Below are positions 53,503-64,000 of a DNA stretch of 64,000 nt, piece by piece. The stretch's first letter is position 1; every line of letters starts with the position of its first letter. The notes beneath the pieces were generated by a model that searched no databases, was not told the origin of the DNA, and saw only the letters and a program-made list of their open reading frames with translations. This DNA comes from Piezodorus guildinii (Eukaryota; Arthropoda; Insecta; Hemiptera; Pentatomidae): the NCBI GenBank assembly GCA_023052935.1, contig CM041294.1, positions 151,180,899 through 151,244,898 on the forward strand, written 5' to 3'. The translations under genes were made by a program, and so were the position numbers.

Positions 53503-55140
53503 GCTTACGCAATATCTATTTCCCTCTGTTGCAGAAAAACTCCACAATCATCCTTTTCCTAAAACCTGGCAAACCCTCCAACTGCACGTCATCCTACAGA
53601 CCTATTAGCCTACTTCCGATCATTTCAAAAATCTTCGAAAAGCTTCTACTAAAACGAATCCTAGTCAAATTTCACAATTTTCCTTCACACCAGTTTGGAT
53701 TCCGTCTTCAACATTTTACGTTTCAGCAAGGACTCCGAGCGTAGACCACATTTCCTGCGCCCTTGAGTGCAAGGAGTATTGTTCGGGTGCCTTTCTGGAC
53801 TTAGCTCAAGCTTTTGACCGGGTGTGGCACCCCAACCCATTAACAAAGTTCAAAACCCATTTACCCCATCCCTTATACCTAGTCCTCCGATCCTATATAT
53901 CAAACCGCTCCTTCCGAGTTCGCTGTGGTTTAAATTTTTCCAAACATTATATTGTTGAAGCCGATGTTTCTCAAGGCAGCGTCTTGCGACCCGTCCTCTA
54001 CATCCTACACACCGCCGATATCCCTACCGATCCAGTTACCTTTCTGGCAACTTTTGCTGATGACACAGCCATTTTATCCTCCAATTCCGATCCTGAAGCA
54101 GCATCGCTAAATCTCCAAAGGCACCTTTCCCTTGTCGAAGACTGGTGTTCGAGACTAATGCTTGGCTTATTAAGGTGAACGAAAGAAAATGCACACACCC
54201 TTTGACGCAAATCCTGCCCAACAGTCGAATTCAATTCCATACCGCTTACTTCCTCAGACATAGTCCGGGATCTGGGCTTTTCACTAGACAAAAGACTGAC
54301 GTGGAACCCACATACAAGACTTAAAAGAAGAGAACTCAACCGAAGATTCGGCCAGTTATACAGACGACTAAACAGAAAATCTCAAAGATGGCAACAAATT
54401 ACTAGTATACAAGACAGTACTTAAACCTATATGGACCTACAGAATTAAACTGTGGGAGACAGCTAAATATCTTAACATCAAACGCATCCAATCCTTCCAA
54501 TTCCAATCTTACACCACGACCTTGATATTCCATTTATTTTAGACCTGGTACCATCCAAATTTTCCTATAAATCCAAAATTTCATCAGGACATTCTTCATC
54601 ATCCTAATCCTCTAGCTCAATCCCTCTCCAGCTCCACCCACCCCTACAATCCTTCTCGAAGATTGAAACGGCAGTGGCCCCGCGACGTTCTGTTAACATT
54701 TATACTGGAGATCTGACACTGGTCAGATCCTCCACTCATGTACTGTATGTTTGTGGCTATTGCGCCCTTACTCAGCCTCTACTGGCTAAGGCCAGTGATG
54801 CGGCTGAGAGAGAGAAGCTGGAATCTCTTGGATTCCGCTTTTTTCCTCCACAAGTGGAGGGAAAGGCCCAGTCTGGGGTCTCCTTAGCAGTTGTAAATAT
54901 TGTATATAGTTACCATTGTTTTTATGATGTTTATTTATTTGCCAACTTTGTATTTATCTCAATTACGGTTTGTTGTTTGTTTTTAATTATTATTTTATTG
55001 TATATATATAATTTTTTTTTTTCTATTTGATATTCTTTGACTTTATCATTATTTTCTGTATATATTGTATGAATGTGGTCTCATATCACTATTGTTCGTT
55101 CTGAAACAAATTGTAATATATCTCAATAAATAAATATTTT
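53503..55140 (+). mobile_element. Second J-2 LINE copy, 5'-truncated and older
   Basis: Starts in the RT finger region (similarity to the first copy from about 51740) and keeps IILFLKPGKPSN, RPISLLPIISKIFEKLLLKRI, FLDLAQAFDRVWH, FADD and the PRRLKRQWPRDV region in broken frames. The same 3' UTR (CACTGGTCAGATCCTCCACT) and an ATCTCAATAAATAAA end follow. AGTTTTCGGGTG (53492-53503) and AGTTTTTGGGTG (55152-55163) border it. It carries more mutations than the first copy. Confidence 0.88.
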
Positions 55141-55164
55141 AATATTTAAATAGTTTTTGGGTGT

Positions 55165-55330
55165 TTGTAGAGGTTGGGTGCGCTGGTTCTCCTTGTCCCA
55201 TGCTCTGTCATGGATTCAAAACATTGTTACTGAATAATTGTGGGATGGTTAGCCCTCTTTGCCTAAGGTCACGGTTTCAAATCCTGTGCGATGTCCGGTA
55301 CTTGTTAAAAAACCCAATCCTAATTAAACC
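55165..55330 (+). repeat. Possible tRNA-derived SINE fragment
   Basis: CACGGTTTCAAATCCTGTG near 55270-55290 fits a T-arm/B-box. The upstream TGGGATGGTTAGCCCTCTTTG could be the anticodon-side region. No target duplication seen. Confidence 0.35.
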
Positions 55331-55334
55331 TATT

Positions 55335-55480
55335 TTTATTTAATATATTTATTGATATTTACGACTGTATTAAAATAATTGTTTAAACTGGCATTAAATA
55401 CATGTAGTGACGCTACTCATTGGCAGCACTATAAAAATATTCTAAATTATAAGGTCTCGGGGCTATCTTCTAATTAAACC
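55335..55480 (-). mobile_element. Jockey-like LINE 3' end fragment (J-1 type)
   Basis: Minus-strand tail (AATATATTTATTGATATTTA) plus 3' UTR and the AAGGTCTCGGGGCTATCTTC end of coding. About 130 bp only. Confidence 0.65.
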
Positions 55481-56194
55481 TAGAAAGGCAAAATTAAGAC
55501 TACCTCTGTAGCATAAACTGGCGTTAAATTGATAAACAAAACAACTATGTTGTTTAACTGTTTGTATCTGACATATTCTTCAGTGAAGAACCATCCCATC
55601 CAACATCAATATATTTATTCATGTATCTCATTCTTTGGGTTTCCCGAAACAAGGATTTTGGCATCAATAAATTCAAACCTCCATTACGTCATGATGTATC
55701 TTGATCAGATATCTGAAATCCGTGATGTAGATGTTTACCCCCGTCATCGCCAAGATCTCGGAGCAGATGCCCCGCCTTAGATAGCCAATTAGAACATTTC
55801 CCCGGCAGCTGTAAGATGGTAAGGTAGAGAGGCAGCTGCCCTGCGCAACACCTGCCCCTTTGTGCTCCACCTTCCTCTCACCTTCCTCAAGATTCTCCTC
55901 TACAATGCACCTTCTACCCTCCCGTCGGAGGGATCCTCGCTCTTAGGAAAGTAGAATAGAATAAATAATTCATTAAATTATACACCGTCAAATTTAATTA
56001 TATTTTTCCTGATACACAATATATGCTTACAGCCTTTCTCATACGTAAACAATGGATGAATCCTCCTTTGCCGTATGAAATCATATTGTGCTTCTATGTG
56101 TTCTGATATAGACATATGATTATGTAGGTCGTATATAATCATCCTCGTAAATGTCTATATTGGGGATGCAAATAATAGACCTCAAGTGGATCAA
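55481..56194. other. No recognised gene
   Basis: The frame 55529-55780 has no domain. Bases 55740-55950 are GC-richer (GGCAGCTGCCCTGCGCAACA) without a long ORF. Confidence 0.35.
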
Positions 56195-57800
56195 CGCATA
56201 ACTTCCACTTACCTCGGCTGTTACAATCATTTTAAGAACTATTAAATTTAAAAATATTAAAGTAATTTTCTTAATATATATTTATTGATATTTACAACTG
56301 TATTATAAAATACATTCAGTAAATGTGATACAAGATTATACTTTCATGATTCACGTGTAGAGATACTGCCTATTGGCAGATCTCCAAAAACTATGGTAAA
56401 CCAGAAGGTCTCGGGGCCATCTTCTTTTCAGACGCCTGGGAAGATTATCTGGGATTGTTGAGGTGGTAAGGTTTGAAACTAGTAGATTAGAGTGGGAATG
56501 GAGTTTGTCATGAAAGGAGTGGTACCTGGTTCGGGTCAAGTCAGCAAAATGGAGAACATTTAGGTCTTTATGGATGAGTTGATTCGTGACAAAATAAGGA
56601 GCATTAAGGATTTTGATTATAAGGATTGGAGCCAGGAAAAATTTGATGGTTTATAGAGCCCAAAGCTCTACTCCGTAAGTCCATATCGGCCTTATGATAG
56701 TAATGCAGATGAGTCTTATGTAGTTAAGCGGAAGGTTTGAGCGTTTGTTCAGTAAGTGTTGCAGTAGTCGAAAACGTCGAGCAGGTTTTTTTTCGTTTCA
56801 GTCTTGTGTGAGGATTCCAAGTAAGACGTTTGTCAAGATGAATTCCTAGATATCGGATCTGTTCGACTGGGACAAGCGGAGTGTTATGGAAGGAAACAGT
56901 AGGGCAGGATGTCATAGGTTTAGGACGCAGGCTAAATGTTATCGGGTGGGATTTATTGGAGTTTATTTATATTATAAAATTCTGACACCATACTTCAAGT
57001 TCTCTGATGTTGGATTGTAGGGTTTGAGAGGCAATAGTGGGATCATTATTGTCTGACAATACACAGGTGTCATCAGCATAAGTAGAGAGGAAGGTGGAAG
57101 GATGGGTTGAGATATCACCTGTAAAGATTGTGTAAGGAATGGATCCAAGAATACTGCCCTGAGGAATACCAGCATGCTGAGCAAAAACGGAGAATAGGAA
57201 TTATTGTGATTTACTTTGAAGGATCTATCAGTGAAGTAGGACTGGATGATAAGGAAGTTTGTAGGGGGAAGGAATTTTCGGAGTTTGTATGCCAGACTCG
57301 GTCAAAGGCTTGTTCTACGTCGAGGATGGCTAAAGTAAATTTAAATAAAATTTAATTAAATTTAAATGAATTAATTAAATTTAAATAAAACTTTATTTAG
57401 TTTTATTGGAAACATATGATTTAGATTAAATAATATAGCAATATCAAACTGTTAGCGTAATTATCAGTAATAATTGTATACCCTATTTGTTATTTTTTAT
57501 TACATTTTACAACTTTGTATTTATGATAATTTTTTTTTTCTGAAACCATTAGCTTTCCAATGGTATATTATACATCTATATTACTGTTTTTTATGTCCAA
57601 AAACAGTGGCTCTTCTAGTTGGATGGTTTGATGAAAACGTTTCTGCCACATATCGGGCGTTTAGTTTTCTTAAATATGAAATTTCTGATTCATATGACTA
57701 TTCGATTTCGAGCTAGACTTATCACACACACAGACCTTTTTGTGGGACTTGATCGTTTGGACTAAAGTATACATATATATAATTTTTTTCCGTAAAAACC
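56195..57800 (+). repeat. R860 copy split by a Jockey insertion
   Basis: Left piece 56195-56265 (AACTTCCACTTACCTCGGCT) and right piece from about 57345 (AAACATATGATTTAGATTAA, AGCTTTCCAATGGTATATTA, ACACACACAGACCTTTTTGT). The LINE at about 56270-57335 interrupts it, with TAAAGTAA-type text on both sides (56256 and 57330). Confidence 0.65.
56270..57335 (-). mobile_element. Jockey-like LINE fragment (J-1 type), RT to tail
   Basis: On the minus strand the sequence runs from an FDRVW-like palm motif near 57300, through AGIPQGSILG and a YADDTCVL region near 57060-57090, then VEQIRYLGIHLDKRLTWNPH (56724-56915 frame) to the PRRLKRRWPRDLL end (56351-56539 frame). Stops and shifts break it. Confidence 0.8.
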
Positions 57801-58629
57801 ATGGATGTCAGCAAAACACTCATAATTTGGTTTTCCTACGTAATCGTTGACAATCGGACTATAATAGTTCATGTAAACTATATTTTTTATTTATTTTTTT
57901 TTTTCTTTGAGGTCTAATATCTGCTTCCATAATATGACTACACATTTGTGAGACAACCTATATAGAAATTAGAGGCACTCCTGAGAAATTCTACCATTAT
58001 TATATTATTACTTTTCACAATTTTAATATCTCATAATTATAATGGCTAATATTTTTTTTTTTTTTTTTTTTTTACAAATCTTTCACTTTTACCTTCATCC
58101 ACTTGATCCTTAGTTTTTATTCTCATATTAGCGTTTTTTCCTTGTTTTTCTCACTCTGCTCTGAGGAAGGCCTAAAAGGTCTGACAAAAAAGATTATTTA
58201 ATGCATATTTTATTTTGGACCGTCCTGTGGGGTTGTGATCCCTTCTCAAACCATCAAATATAATACAATGATGAACTTTATTTCCATTTTCTCCTTTTAT
58301 AATTCGTTTGCATTTTTTTAATTATCTGTATACGGTATATACAGGTAGGTAGGGATGTGGTTTTTGAGCGATATACAGATTCTTAAGTAAATCTATTTAT
58401 AATTAATTATAATATTTTGTTAATTTAGAATAATTAACCCGTATAATTTCTTTACGATGCATTATTCTTAATGATAAACTTAGATTATTAATATTTATAT
58501 ATTCATATTTTTTTCTTTTATTTATTATTGTAATTTATTTATTTTGTATACGATTCATGAATCGTTCATTTAGGACCGTTTTACAAAGAAATTTGTAGAA
58601 AGCGTGTTTTTTTTTTTTTTTTTTAATTC
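57801..58629. other. AT-rich stretch, no gene seen
   Basis: Poly-T tracts at about 58050 and 58605. CTGAGGAAGGCCTAAAAGGT at 58157 recalls a worn hammerhead-like core with the GAAAC part lost. No ORF. Confidence 0.4.
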
Positions 58630-58970
58630 TCTCTTCTAAATTACCGTTGATTTTCTTGATTCAAAACTACTAACTATTTCTCATTGTTATCAATGATAAA
58701 ATACGAAAGAAAAAAAAAAACTATCATAACCAACTAGAGGAGGAAAAATCGATATATTTTACTGGATTCCTTTTTTTTTTTTTTCTCTCACAAATAAGAT
58801 TTATAATGTACCGTTGGTAAGGTAAAGATAAAAAATATGGTACCGCAACACAGGATTTTCACTTACCTCCGATGTTAAAATCAATTTAATATTTTTTAAA
58901 TACATTCAGAGATAAAAATAAATTGTTAAAGAAATAGTTAAATTGAATTACAGCTGCATCCTAAATCCTA
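58630..58970. repeat. Two facing R860 fragments
   Basis: Minus-strand piece 58630-58840 (up to ATAATGTACCGTTGGTAAGG) followed by a plus-strand piece beginning CCGCAACACAGGATTTTCAC (58850) and ending near AAATTGAATTACAG. Confidence 0.55.
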
Positions 58971-58974
58971 CAGA

Positions 58975-59425
58975 AACATCTATCAGCCATTGAAGAATGG
59001 TGTCAAAACTGGAGAATTAAAATAAATCCTAACCAATCCCATCAAATTACCTTCGCTCTACATCTTAAACCTATGACGTCCTGGCCCACCGGGGATGGGA
59101 TCCCATGGAATCCTCATACTATTACAGATACAGATTACTACAATACTGACTCGATAAGTTGGTATTTGCTGATCCGACTGGTAGGCGTCCGAAAGGTAGG
59201 CCGAAGCGGCGATGGGAGGATTGCGTTAAAGCTGATCTCGGGGGCTTGGGCTTGAATGGCGAACATTGGACGAGTCTGTGCAGGCGAAGTTTGGTGGTAT
59301 CGGCATCGAACCTTCGGGTTCGGTAAGCCTATTATTAATATTATTATTTACTTGTTTTTTGTCAATACAGCTGTAAATTTCTTTAAGTATATATATAAAA
59401 AAAAAAAAAAAAAAAAAAAAAAATG
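58975..59425 (+). mobile_element. Chimera: Jockey-like fragment with an RTE-A 3' end inside
   Basis: 58975-59160 matches J-1 (AIEEWCQNWRIKINPNQSHQ, then a jump to the thumb segment). 59161-59340 is the RTE-A end (GTTGGTATTTGCTGATCCGA to GAACCTTCGGGTTCG and a TTA tail). 59345-59425 is J-1 3' UTR (ATACAGCTGTAAATTTCTTT) and poly(A). About 0.4 kb of J-1 is absent at the junction and I see no TSD around the RTE part. Confidence 0.8.
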
Positions 59426-59534
59426 TATAGTGCACCGCAGATTTTTAATATGTAACGATATTTATTTTATCTTTTAAGTTTTGAAGATTATTAGTAGAAT
59501 ACGATAGTACAATTATTATTTTAGTATAATCACA

Positions 59535-60343
59535 TTTTAAAAGCGTCAAACGGCGATCCTATACTGGTCTCCCTGATTCTACAAAATCTCTTAATGATAC
59601 TACAAAATTGGTACACTCTTTGGAAAATTCGTTTAAATCACGACAAATCAAAACTCGTAACGTTCACACTACGACAAAACATTTGCCCACCAATTTTTAT
59701 CGACAACAACCAAATTCCTCAGACCAACTCTGTACATTACCTAGGGCTGACACTCGATCGAAGGATGACCCATTGGGGCCCTCATGTTAAGATGAAAAGA
59801 CAGACTGTCAACTACTAACTGAAAGTACTATACTCACTTTTATCTAAATCTTCAAAATTAAAAACCAGACCAAAACTGTATACATACACGTAGGTTAAGC
59901 CAATATGGACTTACGCTTCACAGATTTTAGGTTCAGCAAAAAAGACTAACATACAAAAACTGCAATCATTTCAATCCAAAATTTTAAGACTGATAACGAC
60001 AGCTCCTTGGTACGTAAACAACAGAACTCTACATACGGACTTACAGCAACCAACAGTTGACCAACATATACGAACACTCTATTCTCGTTTTCACAGTAAA
60101 CTTAACGAACACAACAATAGACTGATAAACGACATCTCAGTAGCTGAAATGCCAGACAGAAGAAGGCTAAAGAGAAGCTGGATGCGAGACCTCCTCTGCT
60201 AAACTAAAGGCTTGGAAGGGGTGCTGCTGGGGACTTTACTTCCCATGCCTAACATGCCTGATCTCAATTTTTACAGCACATTTGCTGATTGTCAGATACA
60301 TTCTGACAGGCGTGAATAAAGATATACAGAGAAAAAAAAAAAA
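59535..60343 (+). mobile_element. Third Jockey-clade LINE family, 3' fragment
   Basis: The 59594-59818 frame encodes LQNWYTLWKIRLNHDKSKLV and NSVHYLGLTLDRRMTWGPHV-like text (post-palm RT). Later segments give PIWTYA..LGSAKKTNIQKLQSFQSKILR and RRRLKRSWMRDLLC before the stop near 60200. AATAAA and poly(A) end it at 60343. It is distinct from J-1 and J-2 in sequence and 3' UTR. Broken in several frames. Confidence 0.8.
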
Positions 60344-60514
60344 GACTTGCTAAAATTAGTTCTGGTATTGATTATTTTAATTCAAAAATATAAAGAACAA
60401 GATTAAGCAATTTTAGCAATTATATTTATTGATATTTGATTCCGATGTCAATATACTCAACAATATAACTAAAAATTGCGAGTTGCACGCTTTATATGTT
60501 ATCCGTGTATTAGG

Positions 60515-60516
<2 letters not shown>

Positions 60517-60555
<39 letters not shown>
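60517..60555. repeat. (AT)n microsatellite
   Basis: AT dinucleotides within AT-rich DNA. Confidence 0.9.
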
Positions 60556-60557
<2 letters not shown>

Positions 60558-60679
60558 TATTTATTTATTTTTTAAAAATCATTGGAAAATTTGATACTCT
60601 TTCACACACGGATTGGGTTGTAAAAGAAGTCCGTAACGGTTTTTTATTTATTTTTTTTAAATTGTTTGTTTAGTTTGTT

Positions 60680-60945
60680 TGTTTATTTATTTAACGTCAC
60701 TTTATGCTACTATGGCTAATCGGACGAGTCTACAGTGGGAGTCCTAAATTTTGCCTATCCAGGTTTTATTAGGATAGGGATCTTTAACGAGTACCTGACA
60801 TCGCACAGGCTCGGGACCACCTTTTAACGTCCCCTCCGAAGGACGGCGTAACTAAGGATTTTTTACTCCCATTAAAAAATCCTAGGACCACCTGCGGGTT
60901 TGAACCCGTGACCTTTAGCATGGGAGGGTGTTACGCTATTTTTTT
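60680..60945 (-). repeat. tRNA-derived SINE (SINE-A), copy 2
   Basis: Longer relative of 39725-39930. On the minus strand the head has GGTCACGGGTTCAAACCCGC with a B box (GGTTCAAACCC), then a body with AACGTCCCCTCCGAAGGACG (plus-strand text) and a (TTTA)-type tail at 60680-60695. The long CCTAGGA-bordered segment 60858-60885 is an inner inverted repeat. Confidence 0.7.
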
Positions 60946-61299
60946 AAATTGTTTTAACCAATTATATATGGCCCATTTTGATCTATTACATTTTGTCGTA
61001 TTTCAGATAATGTTTTAATTCCGGACTGTACTTTTTCTCCTAATGCATCATCACAAATTTTGCTAACCGTCTGTACAGGAGATTTTCCTTTTCGGAAATA
61101 AAAAATCATATAACGACGAAAATTAATTTTCTTCTATCACATTTTGAGCAAGCAAAATACCACTTCAAGATAAGGGATCTCGGTTGCAACTAATCCATAA
61201 AAGCAACTTAACTATTATATTTTTACAATATGTAAACTTATTGACCAAGTAAAAATAATTTTATAAATATAGAAAGGATTAATTTGTTTTTTAAATATT

Positions 61300-61530
61300 G
61301 TCATTGAAATTTACTATTGTATTTTGTAATACAACAAGTAAATATACTGGTAATGATAAAATGCATGAAAAAACATGAAGAGAAAATGCTCCACTATGTA
61401 ATCTAAACTAGAAGGTCTCGAGGCTATCTTCTTTTAAGACGCCTCGGAGGATTGTCAGGAATAGAAAAGAAAGCAAGGATTGAAACTAGTTGGTTAGAGT
61501 GGAAGTGGAGTTTTCACGGAAGGATTGTAT
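61300..61530 (-). mobile_element. Jockey-like LINE 3' fragment (J-1 type)
   Basis: Minus-strand tail, then 3' UTR and CTAGAAGGTCTCGAGGCTAT..AAGACGCCTCGGAGGATTGT, the end of ORF2. Broken off near 61530. Confidence 0.7.
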
Positions 61531-61870
61531 GGATCGTATTCACCGATTTTTACTTAATTTAAATAAGTTCAAATGGTTAATTATTTTCTAATAGATAAAA
61601 TAAATAAGGAGAAAGTTTTAAATAATTGACATTTAAGCTTTTTCATACTATTGCAGTGAGGATAAATCCTTGATGGAATCAAAGCCCATTTAATTTTACC
61701 TTGATAAAGTGAGCCGTTTTCAAGATACCGTAAAAAGGTGCTAAATTTAGCTCTTCTGGTTTGTTGGTTTTCTTAAAAAGTAATATCCCAAGCATGTAAT
61801 CGTATTAGAAACGAAATAACAGTTCCGCATGATGTTTTATTTTCGAGCTAATTTAGCTTACAAAGAGATG
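61531..61870 (+). repeat. R860 fragment
   Basis: Contains AGTTTTAAATAATTGACATT, CCATTTAATTTTACCTTGAT and AAAGGTGCTAAATTTAGCTC in R860 order, diverged. Confidence 0.55.
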
Positions 61871-61974
61871 ATCCCAGGTGTATGTCACCTATTTTGATGA
61901 ACCTTACTTTAAAGTAAAACTTAAACGCTGTATTCCTCACTCATGAAAAGGAATCTTAACCTAAACATTCTAAA

Positions 61975-62175
61975 AATATTCTGAACTAGAAGGTCTCGAG
62001 GCCATCTTCTTTTAAGACGCCTCGGAGGATTGTCAGGAATAGAAAAGAAATCAAGTATTGAAACTAGTTGGTTAGAGTGGAAGTGGAGTTTTCATGGAAG
62101 GATTGATCCCTGGTACGGGCCAAATCAGCAACATTTGGGATTTTAAGGATTTTTTGGATGAGTTTATTCTCTCCC
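61975..62175 (-). mobile_element. Jockey-like LINE 3' fragment, near-duplicate of 61400-61525
   Basis: About 125 bp (CTAGAAGGTCTCGAGGCCAT..GGAAGTGGAGTTTTCATGGA) are almost identical to the copy 580 bp upstream, then it continues further into ORF2. Confidence 0.7.
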
Positions 62176-62254
62176 TGTCATGGCAGTCGGTAAATATGAA
62201 TCTCAGCACCCTATATTGGCTCACAAACTTGTAATTTTTTTAAAATTAAAAAAA

Positions 62255-63120
62255 AAAATCTGGTGCGGGCAACACACGACTTTTACTTACCTCCATTTTT
62301 AAAATCAATGAAAGAATTTTCTAATACAGTTAGAGATAAAAATACGTAAAACTATTAAGGAACTAATCAAATTGAATTTATATAGAAACATGTGTTTCGT
62401 TAAAAAATCTATTATATTATTATCTAAAATGATCAGTTAGTTTTATGTTCATTTCATCACTCTCTATTAACTTTTAAAAGCTTGTGTATGAGATGATATT
62501 TTTTCTAAAATCTTTAGCTTTCCAACAGTATATCATATATGTATATTACTGCTCTTATGTTCAAAAACAAAATTGCATTAAAAAAATATTTTTTCTGTTT
62601 TCTCCTTTAATTGGGTATCGAATTTATTCAATTTATATATTTACCTGTTTTTCATCAGCGTTAACAAGATAATCTAGTTATTATTATTGAATCTACAAAA
62701 TTAAAGGTACTTTAGGAGAAGAAAATTTAAAATATCGACATTTAAGCCCTGTCAGACCATTTTTATCCAAATAAAACCTACATGATATTAAATCCTATTA
62801 AATTGTACATCGTTATAGCGAGTTTAATCAAAATCGTCGGAACCGTTTTTCGAGAAAATCGAATAAAAGGTGCAAAATGCATGGTTTAAAGTGCCTCTTC
62901 TGGTAAGCTCATTTTGATGATAAAGGTTTTGTAACGTCTCGGGCGTATATTGTTTTAAATATAAAATTTCATTTTTACAGACACACACACAGACCTTTTT
63001 GCGGGACTTTGTTATTTTGACTCAGGGGACCCTAAAACGTGTATTTCCGTTGAAAACTGGAATTCGAAAATTTTCACGATCGCAATACTTCCCCTTACTA
63101 TATATAGTAAGTGAAAGTAA
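62255..63120 (+). repeat. R860, reference copy (about 860 bp)
   Basis: Starts TCTGGTGCGGGCAACACACG, then ACTTTTACTTAC; ends TATATATAGTAAGTGAAAGT. All landmarks are in order, with no ORF of note. ACTTTTACTTAC and GTAAGTGAAAGT form near-terminal inverted repeats, but the conserved text outside the left one argues against a simple TIR element. Confidence 0.85.
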
Positions 63121-63224
63121 AAATACACTGCAAATCATTAAACAATGGTTTATTGTTTCTATATAACTATATTAGCATATTTGTATGTACAGGCAATTAA
63201 CTAATATGAAAAGCAATAAAGAAC

Positions 63225-63775
63225 TCCTCCCTGTAACGCCCGGCCTTCCTTAAGGTTTCTGCCTTTGCGCCAACTTTATTTAACGTAAATAAGAGTATAT
63301 CTGATTTTCCAAGCCTCCTGCAAGTAATAAGGTCTCTTTCCGCTGATGATACAGCCCTATACACATCATCCTATCGCATTGATACCATAGTTAACTGGTT
63401 ACAGCTAAACTTAGAAAAAAAAATAAATAAATATTGTAATATTTGAAAATTAAAATTAAACGTCAACAAGTCAAAAGCTATAATCTTTACTGAGCGCAGA
63501 CCAAACATAAACCATCACCTTTTATCAAACTCAATCCACATTCCCTGGTCTAAATCAGTTAAATACTTAGGCCTAATATTACACAAATCGTTAACATTTA
63601 CCGAACATATCAATAGAAAATCCGGAAAAAATCAAACTATGTGTTTATAAAATGTTCCCATATTTAAATAAAAAATCCAGTTTAAGCACTCAGAACAAAC
63701 TCCTACTATATAAAACAGTCATACGTGCCCAAATCTGTTATACCTCACCCGTTTGGAGCTCGACTGTGTAGGTAT
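63225..63775 (+). mobile_element. Jockey-clade RT fragment, degenerate
   Basis: Readable pieces: FAPTLFNV, SLSADDTALYTSS (palm motif, YADD changed to SADD), NVNKSKAIIFTERR, SVKYLGLILHKSLTFTEHI, KLLLYKTVIRAQICYTSPVW. Stops after WSSTV. 5' and 3' ends missing. Confidence 0.75.
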
Positions 63776-64000
63776 TTCATTTTCCTACTGTCTTAAGCAA
63801 AACATTGTATTATCATTAGCTAAATCAAACGATGATTGAAACTCTATTATCATAAAAAAAGGATAACTGAAATCATGTAAAAAATCATATTTGTATTTAT
63901 ATGTTCTTTGTAAATATTTTATATAAATTAATAAATATTTTATATAAATTAATAAATATTCTATTCTATTATTAATAAATAACTCAAAGGAAAATGGCCG
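63776..64000. other. AT-rich end of the window
   Basis: Short ATAAATATTTTATATAAATTA direct repeats near 63915-63960. No gene. Confidence 0.5.

Noticed and set aside
62279..63118. R860 as a TIR transposon defined by ACTTTTACTTAC/GTAAGTGAAAGT
   Set aside because: The sequence outside the left inverted repeat (GCGGGCAACACACG) is conserved between copies and no constant TSD is seen, so these are not proven element ends.

Overview
The window looks like intergenic or heterochromatic DNA from an arthropod, most probably an insect. It is AT-rich, full of LINE, Helitron, mariner and SINE debris of insect type, and holds one canonical eukaryotic tRNA gene. I find no convincing single-copy host protein gene. 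Almost every coding signal belongs to a transposable element, and many elements sit inside each other.

The most notable object is a structurally complete Ty3/gypsy-type LTR retrotransposon at 25206-31773. Its two 543-bp LTRs read identical base for base, it has a primer-binding site of tRNA-Leu type and a polypurine tract, and one uninterrupted 1808-codon gag-pol frame. The frame begins with a SAP-type DNA-binding motif and a heptad-repeat coiled coil. It continues through gag, a CCHC knuckle, protease, RT, RNase H, integrase (H2C2, DDE with D-X35-E, GPY/F), and ends with an extra domain that I read as a macrodomain of the OARD1/TARG1 ADP-ribose hydrolase type. The catalytic Lys and Asp positions of that family are kept at identical spacing. 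A retrotransposon carrying its own putative de-ADP-ribosylating enzyme is the best candidate for an undescribed system here.

Layout. 1-25 kb: RTE-like LINE copies (1-890, 14.0-14.9 kb, 16.9-17.2 kb), Jockey-like fragments (family J-1), a Helitron at 1.23-3.16 kb split by a Jockey insertion, LINE remnants including an RNase H segment (11.5-12.4 kb), a satellite-like tandem array (15.3-16.7 kb), a palindromic MITE (18.06 kb), a hAT-type MITE with 8-bp target duplications (19.05 kb), and two AT-rich tandem units each with a hammerhead-ribozyme-like core (21.5 and 22.0 kb). 25-32 kb: the gypsy element. 32-46 kb: many copies of a dispersed repeat of about 860 bp (called R860 here), tRNA-Val(AAC) on the minus strand (34.4 kb), two deleted mariners (37.3 and 38.8 kb), and a four-level nest at 41.4-44.46 kb (R860 > Helitron > R860 > Jockey). 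46-55 kb: a degenerate RTE copy, SINE pieces, a full-length Jockey-clade LINE (48698-53491) with ORF1 and a twice-frameshifted ORF2, then a second 5'-truncated copy of the same LINE. 55-64 kb: further Jockey fragments, a Jockey/RTE chimera, a SINE, more R860 copies and a last RT fragment at the window edge.

Family names RTE-A, J-1, J-2, R860, SINE-A and SINE-B are labels for this report only. Repeat borders are read by eye and are approximate unless a target-site duplication (TSD) is given. Clade assignments come from recognisable motifs, not from a search.
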